64,000 bases of DNA from Cognataquiflexum gelatinilyticum (GCF_024813435.1 NZ_JANAEZ010000006.1:124001-188000), one strand, 5' to 3'. Counted from the stretch's first letter, positions 26,676-34,820 are shown. The notes: generated by a model from the letters alone, not told the origin. A program made the numbers and translations.

Positions 26676-27159
26676 TTCCTGAAGCGCTGATATTGCCAGC
26701 CATAGAAAGAGCAGAATCCAAGCTGATTATATTAAAATATTGGTAGCTCAGTGTGATTGACTCAATGACGATTGAACTTTGTTCCGCATTGAAATTCGAA
26801 ACAGACCATTTTTTTGGAATGGCATTTACCACATACCAGGATTGGATGGGAATGTGCTGTTCGTTGAGCAGGCTGATGATGATGTTGACCGGTTCAAAGA
26901 CAAAGTTTTCAAATGCGTTTTTGCACCACATCAATATTCCCGAACCAATGAACATGCCTCTTTTCAACACCAAATCGGAGTATCTTGCCCTTACTGGCAA
27001 TTCCCATGTAAACCTGTTTTGGCCGCCTTCGATGACAGTTTCCATCATCATTTCCATATCAAGTCCACTGACTTCCTGAAACCTGAAATCATTTGGCGTT
27101 TGGGGAAACAGTTGGAATACAACTGAAAAATGGAAACCTACCGGTGGATATGAAAACAT
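26662..27159 (-). CDS. eCIS inner tube protein 2 (Afp5-like)
   Basis: This 165-aa member of the T4 gp19-like tube family has FRFQEVSGLDMEMMMETVIEGG near the N-terminus, LVLKRGMF in the middle and VVNAIPKKWSVSNFNAEQSSIVIESITLSYQYF at the end. In Afp this second tube protein forms the first ring on the hub, beneath the main Afp1 tube. It follows tube gene 1 by 2 bases. Confidence 0.93.
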   Translation of the reverse strand: MFSYPPVGFHFSVVFQLFPQTPNDFRFQEVSGLDMEMMMETVIEGGQNRFTWELPVRARYSDLVLKRGMFIGSGILMWCKNAFENFVFEPVNIIISLLNEQHIPIQSWYVVNAIPKKWSVSNFNAEQSSIVIESITLSYQYFNIISLDSALSMAGNISASGSVGI

Positions 27160-27161
27160 GG

Positions 27162-27593
27162 TTACTCGTTTATCATGGTGAGACCTTCATGTGCTATTTC
27201 CAGAGTTTCAATGGCCGTTTCATTGCCGGTAGCATTGAGGTCCGTAGATTGGACCTTGATGGGCCAGGCATTTTTTACCCGCCAAACGACTACCGGCGCA
27301 TGGCTTTCATCCAACAAAGAAATGATCAGATCCCTTCTCTCTATGGTATTCAAAGCCACGGTATTCCACCATTGATAGAATTGGTTGTCGCCTTGGAAGG
27401 TGCCACGTTTCAGGGTAATGTTGGAGAAGCTTTGCATCCCCGGCATTTTGATTTTGGAATATTCGGGACTTGCGCCGTCTCTGTATTCAATTGGTTCGAT
27501 GGTTACTTCAAGTCCGGTTACTTCTGTAAATCCGATTTTGGTTCCGCCCCAGTCAACCTGGAAATGGAACTTTGGAAGAGGATAATTGGCCAT
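27162..27593 (-). CDS. eCIS inner tube protein 1 (Afp1-like major tube subunit)
   Basis: The 143-aa protein has the canonical major-tube profile: PKFHFQVDWGGTKIGFTEVTGLEVTIEPIEYRDG, ITLKRGTFQG, FYQWWN, RRDLIISLLDESHAPVVVWRVKNAWPIKV, then AIETLEIAHEG. It stacks into the hollow tube that is driven into the target and can house cargo. The gene follows the sheath gene by 46 bases, giving room for a separate ribosome site that could favour high expression. Confidence 0.95.
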   Translation of the reverse strand: MANYPLPKFHFQVDWGGTKIGFTEVTGLEVTIEPIEYRDGASPEYSKIKMPGMQSFSNITLKRGTFQGDNQFYQWWNTVALNTIERRDLIISLLDESHAPVVVWRVKNAWPIKVQSTDLNATGNETAIETLEIAHEGLTMINE

Positions 27594-27639
27594 GATATTT
27601 TAGGTTAAATGATTTTAGAATTTTTTAAGTGAAAAGCCA

Positions 27640-29055
27640 TTAGGATTCCTGCATCTTGTGAGAGAAGCGTAGGATGATGAATTCTGCAGGACGGACTGCA
27701 GCCATGCCGATTTCGACTATCAGCCTTCCTTCCAGGATGTCCTGTGCCGTCATCGTTTGTCCCAACCCGCATCGTACATAAAATGCATGCTCAGGTTTGG
27801 CTCCTGCCAAGGCCCCCTGTCTCCATAGTAGTGTCAGGTAGTTTTCAAGCATGGCCCGAAGCTTGACCCAAGTGTTCGCATCATTAGGTTCAAATACGAA
27901 TTGCATAGTGGCTTTTTTGGATGATTCCTCAACCATGATAAAAAACCTCCTGACATTAACATATCTCCATTCGTTGTCATTTCCTGCCAATGTCCTCGCC
28001 CCCCACACCAAAAATCCTTTTCCTTGAAAAAATCTGATGGCATTGACTGATTTCCCGGAAGTTGGATCTATGTTCATACTGCCTTGCTCTGCTTCACTGA
28101 TTTTGGCAGTCAAGTCATATACCGCGTTGAGAGAAACATTTGCAGGAGCTTTCCATACACCCCGGGACCCATCCACTTTGGCATAAACCCCCGCCATAGC
28201 AGAAGAAGGTGGCAATGTTGGGCTTAATTTTTCTCTGATTTTAGCCAATGCAAAATTATATATCGCAGTTTCGGTGTTGACCAAAGTTGATAATGCTACC
28301 GCTCCTGCTGCTGTTCCGTCAGTAGTGATGGTGACATCTACTTCAGCTTCATCGAATGCAAAATCAAAAGTTGTTTTTAGCGATGGATAATATACAGCTC
28401 CATAATTGAGGCTGTCATTTTTTGTAAATGCATCTCTGAAGTCGCTGATACTTGTGGTATTGTTGGTACCCGGAGTATGCACATCAAGGATGGTAAATCT
28501 GTCCTGAAGTTTGGCACATTGGTCAATGGCAGAAGAAACCAAGGTATAATAATCAGCTTCATTTAGTGTATTGACCGCATCAGGAAATACAAGAATAGTA
28601 GGTTCATCTTCCGCTTCACAAGCCAAGAGGCCATCATCATAATCCCCGGGATCTGCAGCTCCTGTGGTGTCTCCTATAGAAATAATGTAGCATGGTCCTC
28701 CTCCGTTGGTAAAATACATCCTGAGGTTATAATACATCGTATACTCCGATGGATCTGTGATGGTGGCATCACCTGTCATCGAAACCCTCACGCCACTATT
28801 GGTGGTGATATCGACGGTTACAGCTATGCCTTGTTCATTTTCAGCTTTCCCAAAGTAATTTTCATATTCTTTGAGGGAAAAAATTTTGGTGGGAACATTC
28901 AGAAGGGATTCCCCGATTTCATTAATAGCAATCTGAGTATAGCCGATAAATGCCGGAATAGCGGTTTCGACTTGGGCTACTGAAGGAGGAAAGAGAGGGA
29001 TTTCATTGATATAGACTCCCGGTGTCTTAATGGCGGATTCATTGATTTGTGACAT
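27640..29055 (-). CDS. eCIS contractile sheath protein (Afp2-like), 471 aa
   Basis: The N-terminus KTPGVYINEIPLFPPSVAQVETAIPAFIGYTQIA is the hallmark of bacteroidetal CIS sheaths. The C-terminal block (FLVWGARTLAG, NVRRFFIMVEESSKKATMQFVFEPND, WVKLRAMLENYLTLLWRQGALAG) is the conserved sheath core with its handshake arms. There is only one sheath gene, in contrast to three in Afp/PVC and as in AlgoCIS. It lies between the putative cap adaptor and tube genes. Confidence 0.96.
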   Translation of the reverse strand: MSQINESAIKTPGVYINEIPLFPPSVAQVETAIPAFIGYTQIAINEIGESLLNVPTKIFSLKEYENYFGKAENEQGIAVTVDITTNSGVRVSMTGDATITDPSEYTMYYNLRMYFTNGGGPCYIISIGDTTGAADPGDYDDGLLACEAEDEPTILVFPDAVNTLNEADYYTLVSSAIDQCAKLQDRFTILDVHTPGTNNTTSISDFRDAFTKNDSLNYGAVYYPSLKTTFDFAFDEAEVDVTITTDGTAAGAVALSTLVNTETAIYNFALAKIREKLSPTLPPSSAMAGVYAKVDGSRGVWKAPANVSLNAVYDLTAKISEAEQGSMNIDPTSGKSVNAIRFFQGKGFLVWGARTLAGNDNEWRYVNVRRFFIMVEESSKKATMQFVFEPNDANTWVKLRAMLENYLTLLWRQGALAGAKPEHAFYVRCGLGQTMTAQDILEGRLIVEIGMAAVRPAEFIILRFSHKMQES

Positions 29056-29086
29056 TGGATAATGGTTTTATGGTTTCTTGATTTTT

Positions 29087-29704
29087 TCAGTTGTTTAAAT
29101 GAATGGTGAACAAGTGTTCATTTTCATTACCATTTGCAGCAGTATAAAATAGAGATTGGGAAGGTACATCCGTAAATAATCGATGGGTGCTCGAGCCTTC
29201 AGTCACAAGGTCAATGACACCAAAACTTCCACTTAGATTGATTGTAGCAGTGGTCCAGGTTCCGGGATTGCCGGGAGTAAAAATCCGGACAGTATCCCTA
29301 GAAGTGAGCGTTCCTAAAGTAGCCCCTGAAAGTGACATGGAATTGGCAGATGCCCTGACATTTATCCGAAACCGGAATAGGTTTTCTTTGCCATGGTTTG
29401 CGGGAACCTGTGTTTGGTCTTTTAAGGAATTCTTGATTTCGAATAAAAATCGCGCACTGAAACCATTTGGGAGCCTAAAATAAGGAGTATCTTCAGCCGA
29501 ATTGATTCTGATAAAACACAGCAACATGTCCTGTCTGATTCTGAAATGGATGTCATGTTTTTTGAAAAGTGATTTTGTAAGAAGGTCTGGTTCGATGCTG
29601 ATGAAGTCTGTGAGAATACCTCCATTGGCAGCGGAAAAAGGGAATGCTTCATGGGCAAACCGGATAGAAAATAACTTTTCGAACTTCCAAAGAATCCTGT
29701 CCAT
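29087..29704 (-). CDS. Uncharacterised eCIS protein between cap and sheath genes; possible cap adaptor, 205 aa
   Basis: I do not recognise a named family. The N-terminal half has FSIRFAHEAFPFSAANGGILTDFISIEPD; the C-terminal half is Ser/Thr/Gly-rich and strand-forming (TWTTATINLSGSFGVIDLVTEG). There is no signal peptide or membrane helix. It sits 2 bases after the DUF4255 cap gene and 31 before the sheath gene. AlgoCIS is reported to have a cap adaptor between cap and sheath end, and by location this is my candidate. That is inference. Confidence 0.75.
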   Translation of the reverse strand: MDRILWKFEKLFSIRFAHEAFPFSAANGGILTDFISIEPDLLTKSLFKKHDIHFRIRQDMLLCFIRINSAEDTPYFRLPNGFSARFLFEIKNSLKDQTQVPANHGKENLFRFRINVRASANSMSLSGATLGTLTSRDTVRIFTPGNPGTWTTATINLSGSFGVIDLVTEGSSTHRLFTDVPSQSLFYTAANGNENEHLFTIHLNN

Positions 29705-29706
29705 AG

Positions 29707-30297
29707 TCAGCGTGGGATATTGTTGAACTGAGCATCGATTGATTTGACAAGTGGGATTTCCATACCCTCCTCCAAGCTGTCTATGTAAGCAAGCCTCATT
29801 TTATACACCACGGAAGGGATATATTTTCCCCCCATGATTCCCCATAATTGATTCAACTCCTCAAAATTTGTATAATGGAGGTCAAAAAGGATTTTATCCA
29901 AACCAAAATCGGGAAGAGTAGGGATTTCCGAGACTGTGAAAATTGAGTTTCTCTGGAAGAAAGCAATGACCTGGGAAATCCTTTGTAGACCGATATTATA
30001 CTGTTCTTTGTTGGCCCCAATCAGCAGGTAGATATTTAGAAAAATTCCGGGATTCCGGGCCACTCCTCTTGGGAGTCCCGAATTATCGAAAATCTGCCTG
30101 TTGGCAGCCATATTCCTCAGTGTACTTTCTTGTTGGATATTCACCACGGATACTACCACGCGGTCAGTAATATTGCTTTCGCTTCCGGCCTGGGCAGAAT
30201 CCACCATGGACAGATTACCAAGCATCACATCAGGTTCTGCAGTGCCGATATGGGCATTCAACAAAACAATTACCGTATTTAAAACCTGGTCTATCAT
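29707..30297 (-). CDS. eCIS tube/sheath terminator, DUF4255 (Afp16-like cap protein)
   Basis: The 196-aa protein fits the DUF4255/Afp16 N-terminal family: MIDQVLNTVIVLLNAHI, DRVVVSVVNIQQESTLRN (a very conserved stretch), then FLNIYLLIGANKEQYNIGLQRISQVIAFFQ. Afp16 homologues form a ring that stops tube and sheath growth and sets particle length. It is the first gene of the injection-system block, with a 135-base leader region upstream that holds two hairpins. Confidence 0.93.
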   Translation of the reverse strand: MIDQVLNTVIVLLNAHIGTAEPDVMLGNLSMVDSAQAGSESNITDRVVVSVVNIQQESTLRNMAANRQIFDNSGLPRGVARNPGIFLNIYLLIGANKEQYNIGLQRISQVIAFFQRNSIFTVSEIPTLPDFGLDKILFDLHYTNFEELNQLWGIMGGKYIPSVVYKMRLAYIDSLEEGMEIPLVKSIDAQFNNIPR

Positions 30298-30334
30298 GTT
30301 GCGAGATAAAATGTCAAAAATGAATCAAAACAAT

Positions 30335-30372
30335 ATCTTGGGGAAAAATCGATTGATCTAAAACCCCAAGAT
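30335..30372 (-). promoter_or_regulatory. Leader hairpin of the eCIS operon
   Basis: A perfect 9-bp inverted repeat (ATCTTGGGG at 30335-30343 with CCCCAAGAT at 30364-30372) encloses a 20-base A/T-rich loop. It lies 38 bases before the first eCIS gene. It could stabilise the mRNA 5' end or bind a regulator. A weak -7-like box (CAACTTTG, minus strand, 30385-30392) lies just upstream and would place the hairpin at the transcript start. Confidence 0.5.
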
Positions 30373-30407
30373 GGTGTGGTTATTCAAAGTTGACTATTAA
30401 AACCCGC

Positions 30408-30434
30408 AAAAAAATCCATGAAAATATGGATTTT
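30408..30434 (-). terminator. Terminator-like hairpin after the LuxR-type regulator gene
   Basis: An AT-rich 9-bp stem (AAAATCCAT at 30411-30419 with ATGGATTTT at 30426-30434) is followed in the minus direction by a run of seven T. It overlaps the stop region of the regulator gene and separates its transcript from the eCIS operon. This implies a separate eCIS promoter between 30300 and 30407. Confidence 0.6.
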
Positions 30435-31092
30435 AAAAAGTCATGGAATTCATGGATATGGGATAGATGTTTCTTGCGACCGCTTCCCTGACTAATCCGG
30501 CAGTATTGCGCACTCCCATTTTTTGAATCAGGTGGAGGCGATGGGTCTCTACGGTACAAAAACTTATGAAAAGTTTATTTGCGATTTCCTGTGTAGTGTA
30601 TTCTTCTACGATTAGCTGCAGTATTTCCTTTTCTCTTTTTGTCAAAGGGTGTTTCGCCGGAACAGCGGGTACAATGTCTAGAATATTTTGGGTTAAAAAA
30701 TGCCGGAGTTTTGGATCAATATAAATCCGCCCTTTAATACTTTGACTGATTGCTTCTTTGATATTTTTTGTATTGCAATGCGGAAGAAAATACCCTGAAA
30801 TTCCTGCCTTTAGAAAATTTTTGACTATCAGGGGATCTTTGTTGTCACAAAACACGAAATTTTTTGATTCAGGAAATTTTTTATTGAATTGGTGACAGAT
30901 TTTCAAAGCAGGTTTTATTTCGTTTGTTACATCCATCCATAAAAAATCCGGTTTTTCACTTTTGTTAAAATCCATTGTTGAAGATTCACCAAAGGTCAAT
31001 AAAACCACCTTTGTCCTTTCAAAATTTTCCAACACCTGATTAAGTCCTTTGGAAAGCAATGTGTTGTTGCCGATGATGCAGTGATTTTCCAT
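30433..31092 (-). CDS. LuxR/NarL-type regulator with degenerate receiver, likely eCIS regulator
   Basis: The C-terminal 65 residues are a GerE/LuxR HTH (LTKREKEILQLIVEEYTTQEIANKLFISFCTVETHRLHLIQKMGV). The N-terminal 130 residues have a receiver fold in which the phosphoacceptor Asp appears kept (PDFLWMDVT). However, the acidic pair is replaced by GNN (CIIGNNTLL) and the conserved Lys by Pro (GYFLPHC). Such receivers are usually phosphorylation-independent. No kinase gene is adjacent. It lies on the same strand 135 bases upstream of the first eCIS gene, so it is the best candidate for controlling that operon. The target is inferred. Confidence 0.88.
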   Translation of the reverse strand: MENHCIIGNNTLLSKGLNQVLENFERTKVVLLTFGESSTMDFNKSEKPDFLWMDVTNEIKPALKICHQFNKKFPESKNFVFCDNKDPLIVKNFLKAGISGYFLPHCNTKNIKEAISQSIKGRIYIDPKLRHFLTQNILDIVPAVPAKHPLTKREKEILQLIVEEYTTQEIANKLFISFCTVETHRLHLIQKMGVRNTAGLVREAVARNIYPISMNSMTF

Positions 31093-31333
31093 TGTCGTCT
31101 GCTTTTTAAAAGTGAGAATATCCTAAAATTTCAAAGCCTATTTAGAGTAGGTTGTTTTGGAATGGCATTTGAAATTCAAAACCAAACACGAGAATAATTT
31201 GATTCGGAATGTTCAATGCATGATAGAAACAGGGATTATAAACATAGCAATAAAAAATCGATTATTTACAATTGAAAAAGTGATAATAATAGAATTAAAA
31301 AAATAAAAATTATTTAATTATCAAGATAAAAAA
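31093..31333. other. AT-rich intergenic region upstream of the LuxR-type gene
   Basis: This 241-base region is very AT-rich with no ORF of note. On the minus strand TAGGCTTTG (31132-31140) is a near-match to the -7 consensus with a 3-base spacer, about 40 bases before the regulator start. No terminator hairpin was seen for the membrane-protein gene that ends at 31334. Confidence 0.3.
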
Positions 31334-32740
31334 CTAGTTATTTTTTTTGAGAAAGTAATTTGTCCCTTGCTTTTCATATTGCTGAGAGAGAATCGGAATA
31401 CTTTTCAAAAGTTCGGCAAAAACACCATCCTCGTCAATGACTATTTCCGGCTTTTCCTCTAGAAAGTTGTTATATACCTCCACCGTATTTTCCAAGTCCT
31501 CCTGATTCTGGATGATATTTTTTGATAAGCGATAATGAAGGTAGGGTGTGGCCAAAGAGGATTCATGATAATATCCCAAATCTTCCCCGAGAACAAGAAT
31601 CCTTTTTCCTTTAGAAATCTGGTGTTTATCTTCGATTTTTACAGCATAAGTATCGATTTTACCCGTATTGATTTGCATCAAAGTCCATACAATGCCAATG
31701 GCAGGAAGTCCAAAGATGAATATTGCTGTAAGCACTTGGATGGCAATTCCTTTCTTATATACCACCAAAAGAAGTGAAATGAAATAGGCCAAAGCAGGCA
31801 AGATGACGATAAATTGGTAAGGTGTGCGCCTGTTGGTCAACAGAAGAGAGGAAACCGCAAAAATGGAAAAGATAAGATTCAGCTGAAGCTGCTTCTGTTG
31901 GTTGACTGTCTGGGATTTTACAATAAAACCTACAAAAAAGCCCAGCACTGAAAAGAATAAGGGCAATGCGAAAAGCAAAGCCAAATCTCGGTAGGAAACA
32001 TGGGCATAGCTTTCGATAAGTCTGGGTGCAATGGTAAACTCGAAAAAGAAGGCCTCAAAACCATCAATCCAAAAGTAGTACAAGGCACAGAATACCAGTG
32101 GCATGGCGTATGCAATCAAAGAAACGATAATCTGCTGGAAGGAAAAACCACTGACTATTATGCCCGAAACCAACAAGAAGGGGAGAAATGTAGCCAAAGG
32201 GAAATGAAAACAAGCGGCAATACCCCCAAAAATACCTACCAACAATACCGCATCCGAACCCTCTTTTTGTAATACTGTCTGTGAAAACAACTGTCCCAAA
32301 GCAAGCACGATAAAGGTACTTCCCATCAATGCGGGCGAAAGCGTCACCAGGTCGAAAGAAACATAAAACAAAACCGTCATCACAAATGCCGGTATATAGG
32401 TATTGTCTTCAAATGATTTGTACCTGATAAACAGGTAATTGACATACACTACCTGGAAAAGGACAAAAAAAGCTGCAATAACTTTATAAGAAAGTAAAGA
32501 TTTGCCAAATAAGAGGTACACTACCCAATAGACTCCTGCTGATAAAGGTCCAGTATCGTCAATGATATCAATATACATATGCTTGCCTTCGGCCATTCTT
32601 TCACCCAAAAGCATCCAGATCATCTCAGGCTGAAGGATAGGAATATCCACTATCCAGATATAGACTGCACTCATCAGCAGCATAATCCCCAAAATGGCGA
32701 TTAACCTAAACGGATCGTTGATTCTAAAAAAACTTAACAA
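31334..32740 (-). CDS. Polytopic membrane protein, GT-C-like fold, 468 aa
   Basis: About a dozen hydrophobic segments cover residues 13-360 and a soluble domain of about 100 residues ends the protein (KRILVLGEDLGYYHES, then EEKPEIVIDEDGVF). The first loop MAEGKHMYIDIIDDTGPLSAGVYW is reminiscent of the GT-C glycosyltransferase loop LYRDxxDxxxPL, so transfer of a lipid-linked sugar is possible. It may belong to one of the bacteroidetal DUF families near rbfA. It is divergent from rbfA. Membrane topology is certain; function is a guess. Confidence 0.8.
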   Translation of the reverse strand: MLSFFRINDPFRLIAILGIMLLMSAVYIWIVDIPILQPEMIWMLLGERMAEGKHMYIDIIDDTGPLSAGVYWVVYLLFGKSLLSYKVIAAFFVLFQVVYVNYLFIRYKSFEDNTYIPAFVMTVLFYVSFDLVTLSPALMGSTFIVLALGQLFSQTVLQKEGSDAVLLVGIFGGIAACFHFPLATFLPFLLVSGIIVSGFSFQQIIVSLIAYAMPLVFCALYYFWIDGFEAFFFEFTIAPRLIESYAHVSYRDLALLFALPLFFSVLGFFVGFIVKSQTVNQQKQLQLNLIFSIFAVSSLLLTNRRTPYQFIVILPALAYFISLLLVVYKKGIAIQVLTAIFIFGLPAIGIVWTLMQINTGKIDTYAVKIEDKHQISKGKRILVLGEDLGYYHESSLATPYLHYRLSKNIIQNQEDLENTVEVYNNFLEEKPEIVIDEDGVFAELLKSIPILSQQYEKQGTNYFLKKNN

Positions 32741-32807
32741 ACTGAGGCTATTTCTAAGGATTGGACAAACTGCAGGGTCGAAATTAAGTGTTCCGCATTT
32801 AATTCAC

Positions 32808-32815
32808 TAAATTTG
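32808..32815 (+). promoter_or_regulatory. Promoter -7 box for rbfA
   Basis: TAAATTTG matches TAnnTTTG exactly and lies 17 bases before the rbfA start codon. No clear -33 TTTG is visible at the usual spacing. Confidence 0.45.
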
Positions 32816-32832
32816 TCACAATAATTAGAGAT

Positions 32833-33207
32833 ATGGAAAGTAAAAGACAACAGAAATTCAATAAACTTATCCAAAAGGAATTGGGTGGAATTTTTCAAAA
32901 AGAAGCAAAGCATATTATCGGATCTGCCTTCATCACAGTTTCGAGGGTGATTATCAGTCCTGACCTGAGTGTGGCGAGAATATACCTCAGTTTTTTGGTA
33001 GACAAGGACGGCGCTGTTTTTGAAATATTAAATGATAAAAAAAGCGAAATCAGAAAACATCTGGGAAATAGAATCGGCAAATCGGTGAGGATTGTTCCTG
33101 AACTGGCTTTCTTTATAGATGATTCCGCTACTTATGCCCAGCATATGGATAAGGTCATAGGAGACCTGAATATACCTGAGGCCACAGATGAGGATGAAGA
33201 AGAATAA
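32833..33207 (+). CDS. rbfA: Ribosome-binding factor A
   Basis: This small KH-fold protein matures the 30S subunit by acting on the 5' end of 16S rRNA. The motif order fits RbfA: SKRQQKFNKLIQKELGGIF, ITVSRVIISPDLSVARIYLSF, RKHLGNRIGKSVRIVPELAFFIDDS and the C-terminal YAQHMDKVI. The 124-aa length is normal and it has an acidic tail (EATDEDEEE). The permease gene follows 17 bases later, probably in the same operon. Confidence 0.94.
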   Translation: MESKRQQKFNKLIQKELGGIFQKEAKHIIGSAFITVSRVIISPDLSVARIYLSFLVDKDGAVFEILNDKKSEIRKHLGNRIGKSVRIVPELAFFIDDSATYAQHMDKVIGDLNIPEATDEDEEE

Positions 33208-33224
33208 TTAACTTTTCACGATCC

Positions 33225-34448
33225 TTGAACCTCTCCTTTTTTATAGCCTATCGTTATTTCCGTAGTAAAAAGAAACGGAACTTTATCACAGTGCTTTCCC
33301 GCATTTCGATGATCGGGGTGGCTGTGGGAACCATGGCCTTGGTGATCGTTTTGTCCGTTTTCAATGGTTTGGAAGACCTGGTCAGAGGTTTGTATGCCTC
33401 TTTTGATGCAGAACTGAAGATTGAATCCAAGATGGGCAAATCATTTTTAGCCGAAACGGAATGGCTCGAATCCATTTCCGAAATTGAAGGGGTGGAAGTT
33501 TTGACAGAAGTGATTGAAGACAATGCCCTATTCAAATACCGCGATTACCAGCACCTTGCACGCTTAAAGGGCGTCTCCGAAAATTACATGCAGCAGGGAA
33601 GGTTTGAAAAAGGCTTTACTTGGGGAAATCTTAGCTTAGGCACCGAAAACCAGCCAAAGGCGATCATGGGTCGGGGAGTCGGGTTCTTTCTTTCTGTCGA
33701 CCTCGACAATGATCTGGATTTGCTTCAGGTCTTTTATCCCAAAGCCCCAAGAAGTGCAGGTTCCATTGACCCAAGTCAGTTGTATAATAAAGGAATTCTA
33801 AAGCCGGGTGCTTTTTTTAGTGTGGAGAAGGAATTTGATGATAATTATATCCTAGCGCCCATTGGATTCGTCAGCAAGTTGCTCAATTATGGTCAAAAGA
33901 GAACTGCCCTTGAGGTGAAAGTCAAAGAGGGCGCAAACATTCAAGATGTCAAAGCCAGGTTGATTTCATACTTGGGAGAGGAATTTACGGTCAAAGATAC
34001 CGATGAACAGCATGCCCAAATCCTCCGGACGATCAAGATTGAAAAGCTTTTTGTCTTTTTGACCCTGAGTTTCATTTTGGCTGTGGCTTCCTTCAACATC
34101 TTTTTTTCCTTGTCTATGCTTGCAATAGAAAAGAAGAAAGACAATGCCATATTGTTTGCGATGGGTGCCAAAGAAAGTCTCATCCAAAAAATCTATCTCA
34201 AGCAAGGAGCTATTATAGGATTGAGTGGAGCGGTCATCGGCTTGGTTTTAGGATTTTTGATCTGTTGGATTCAAGATAGATTTGGCATTGTCACTTTAGG
34301 GATATCCTCTTCGATTGTGGACGCATATCCTGTCAAGATGATTTGGTCCGATTTTCTTTGGACGAGTATTTCGGTTTTTGCAATTACTTTTTTCGCCTCA
34401 TTCCGCCCTGCGTTTATTGCCTCGAAGGTCACGCCAACGGACCTTTGA
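33225..34448 (+). CDS. FtsX/LolC-family ABC transporter permease
   Basis: A MacB/LolE-type permease with an N-terminal membrane anchor (RISMIGVAVGTMALVIVLSVFNG), a periplasmic domain (about residues 55-260) and three C-terminal membrane segments ending in ...ITFFASFRPAFIASKVTPTDL, the family's usual closing motif. FISRFSRSK-type start: the TTG at 33225 gives MNLSFFIAYRYFRSKKKRN, the expected N-terminus. In Bacteroidota this gene follows rbfA and is annotated as lipoprotein-releasing or FtsX-like permease. Its ATPase partner is not in this window. Confidence 0.9.
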   Translation: MNLSFFIAYRYFRSKKKRNFITVLSRISMIGVAVGTMALVIVLSVFNGLEDLVRGLYASFDAELKIESKMGKSFLAETEWLESISEIEGVEVLTEVIEDNALFKYRDYQHLARLKGVSENYMQQGRFEKGFTWGNLSLGTENQPKAIMGRGVGFFLSVDLDNDLDLLQVFYPKAPRSAGSIDPSQLYNKGILKPGAFFSVEKEFDDNYILAPIGFVSKLLNYGQKRTALEVKVKEGANIQDVKARLISYLGEEFTVKDTDEQHAQILRTIKIEKLFVFLTLSFILAVASFNIFFSLSMLAIEKKKDNAILFAMGAKESLIQKIYLKQGAIIGLSGAVIGLVLGFLICWIQDRFGIVTLGISSSIVDAYPVKMIWSDFLWTSISVFAITFFASFRPAFIASKVTPTDL

Positions 34449-34565
34449 TGGAATGTAGTAAGTACAATTTAAATTGGGAATTAAGATTTACGAATAACGA
34501 GCTCGATTCTTTGCTCCCTCCAACTCCGTAGACTCTGTTCAATCTTCGGTAAAAAATTCCGATTG

Positions 34566-34606
34566 TTAAAAAAATAAAAAAGCTGTGAATACATGCTCAC
34601 AGCTTT
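34566..34606 (-). terminator. Terminator of the tRNA-like RNA unit
   Basis: A 10-bp stem (AAAGCTGTGA at 34579-34588 on plus, paired with TCACAGCTTT at 34597-34606) with an 8-base loop is followed on the minus strand by TTTTTTATTTTTTT. It lies 32 bases beyond the 3' end of the downstream tRNA-like copy and has no T run in the plus direction. Confidence 0.85.
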
Positions 34607-34637
34607 AGTCAATTAACAATAAACCCAAAATAACCAG

Positions 34638-34761
34638 CTGTAGGAGAAGGATTCGAACCTCCACAAGGCAGTTAGGCGAAACACGAGCTCCATGTTTGCT
34701 TTATCCTGAGATCCTTACCCCCGAGAAAGGAGGGCTTGTCTGCCAGTTTCAACACCCTACA
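34638..34761 (-). ncRNA. tRNA-like RNA, copy 1 (long variable arm, 124 nt)
   Basis: The minus strand folds as a class-II-like tRNA. It has a 7-bp acceptor (TGTAGGG with TCCTACA), a 3-bp D stem with AAACTGGCAGA loop holding the GG pair, a 5-bp anticodon-type stem (CCCTC with GGGGG) around loop CTTTCTC, and a T arm GGAGG-TTCGAAT-CCTTC. The usual 4-24 nt variable region is replaced by about 52 nt, closed by AAGG/CCTT and holding an inner hairpin (GCAAAC...GTTTCGC). If read as an anticodon, positions 34-36 would be TTC. CCA is not encoded. Eight differences separate it from copy 2. I cannot match it to a known family; function unknown. Confidence 0.7.
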
Positions 34762-34820
34762 ATATAAAGTTTTCAATTTTTTGAGTGCCTTTTGCCCTCA
34801 TTCTTATTTTGTGATCTATG

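Noticed and set aside
8417..30297. Prophage or type VI secretion system
   Set aside because: There are no capsid, terminase, portal or integrase genes, and no TssJ/L/M membrane-complex genes. The DUF4255, LysM, DUF4157 and AAA+ genes are eCIS markers.
34603..34698. Short reading frame starting ATGGAGCTCGTG inside each tRNA-like unit, as in a tmRNA tag
   Set aside because: The two copies continue into unrelated sequence beyond the RNA and the unit is too short for a tmRNA. The ATG lies in the loop region of a hairpin.
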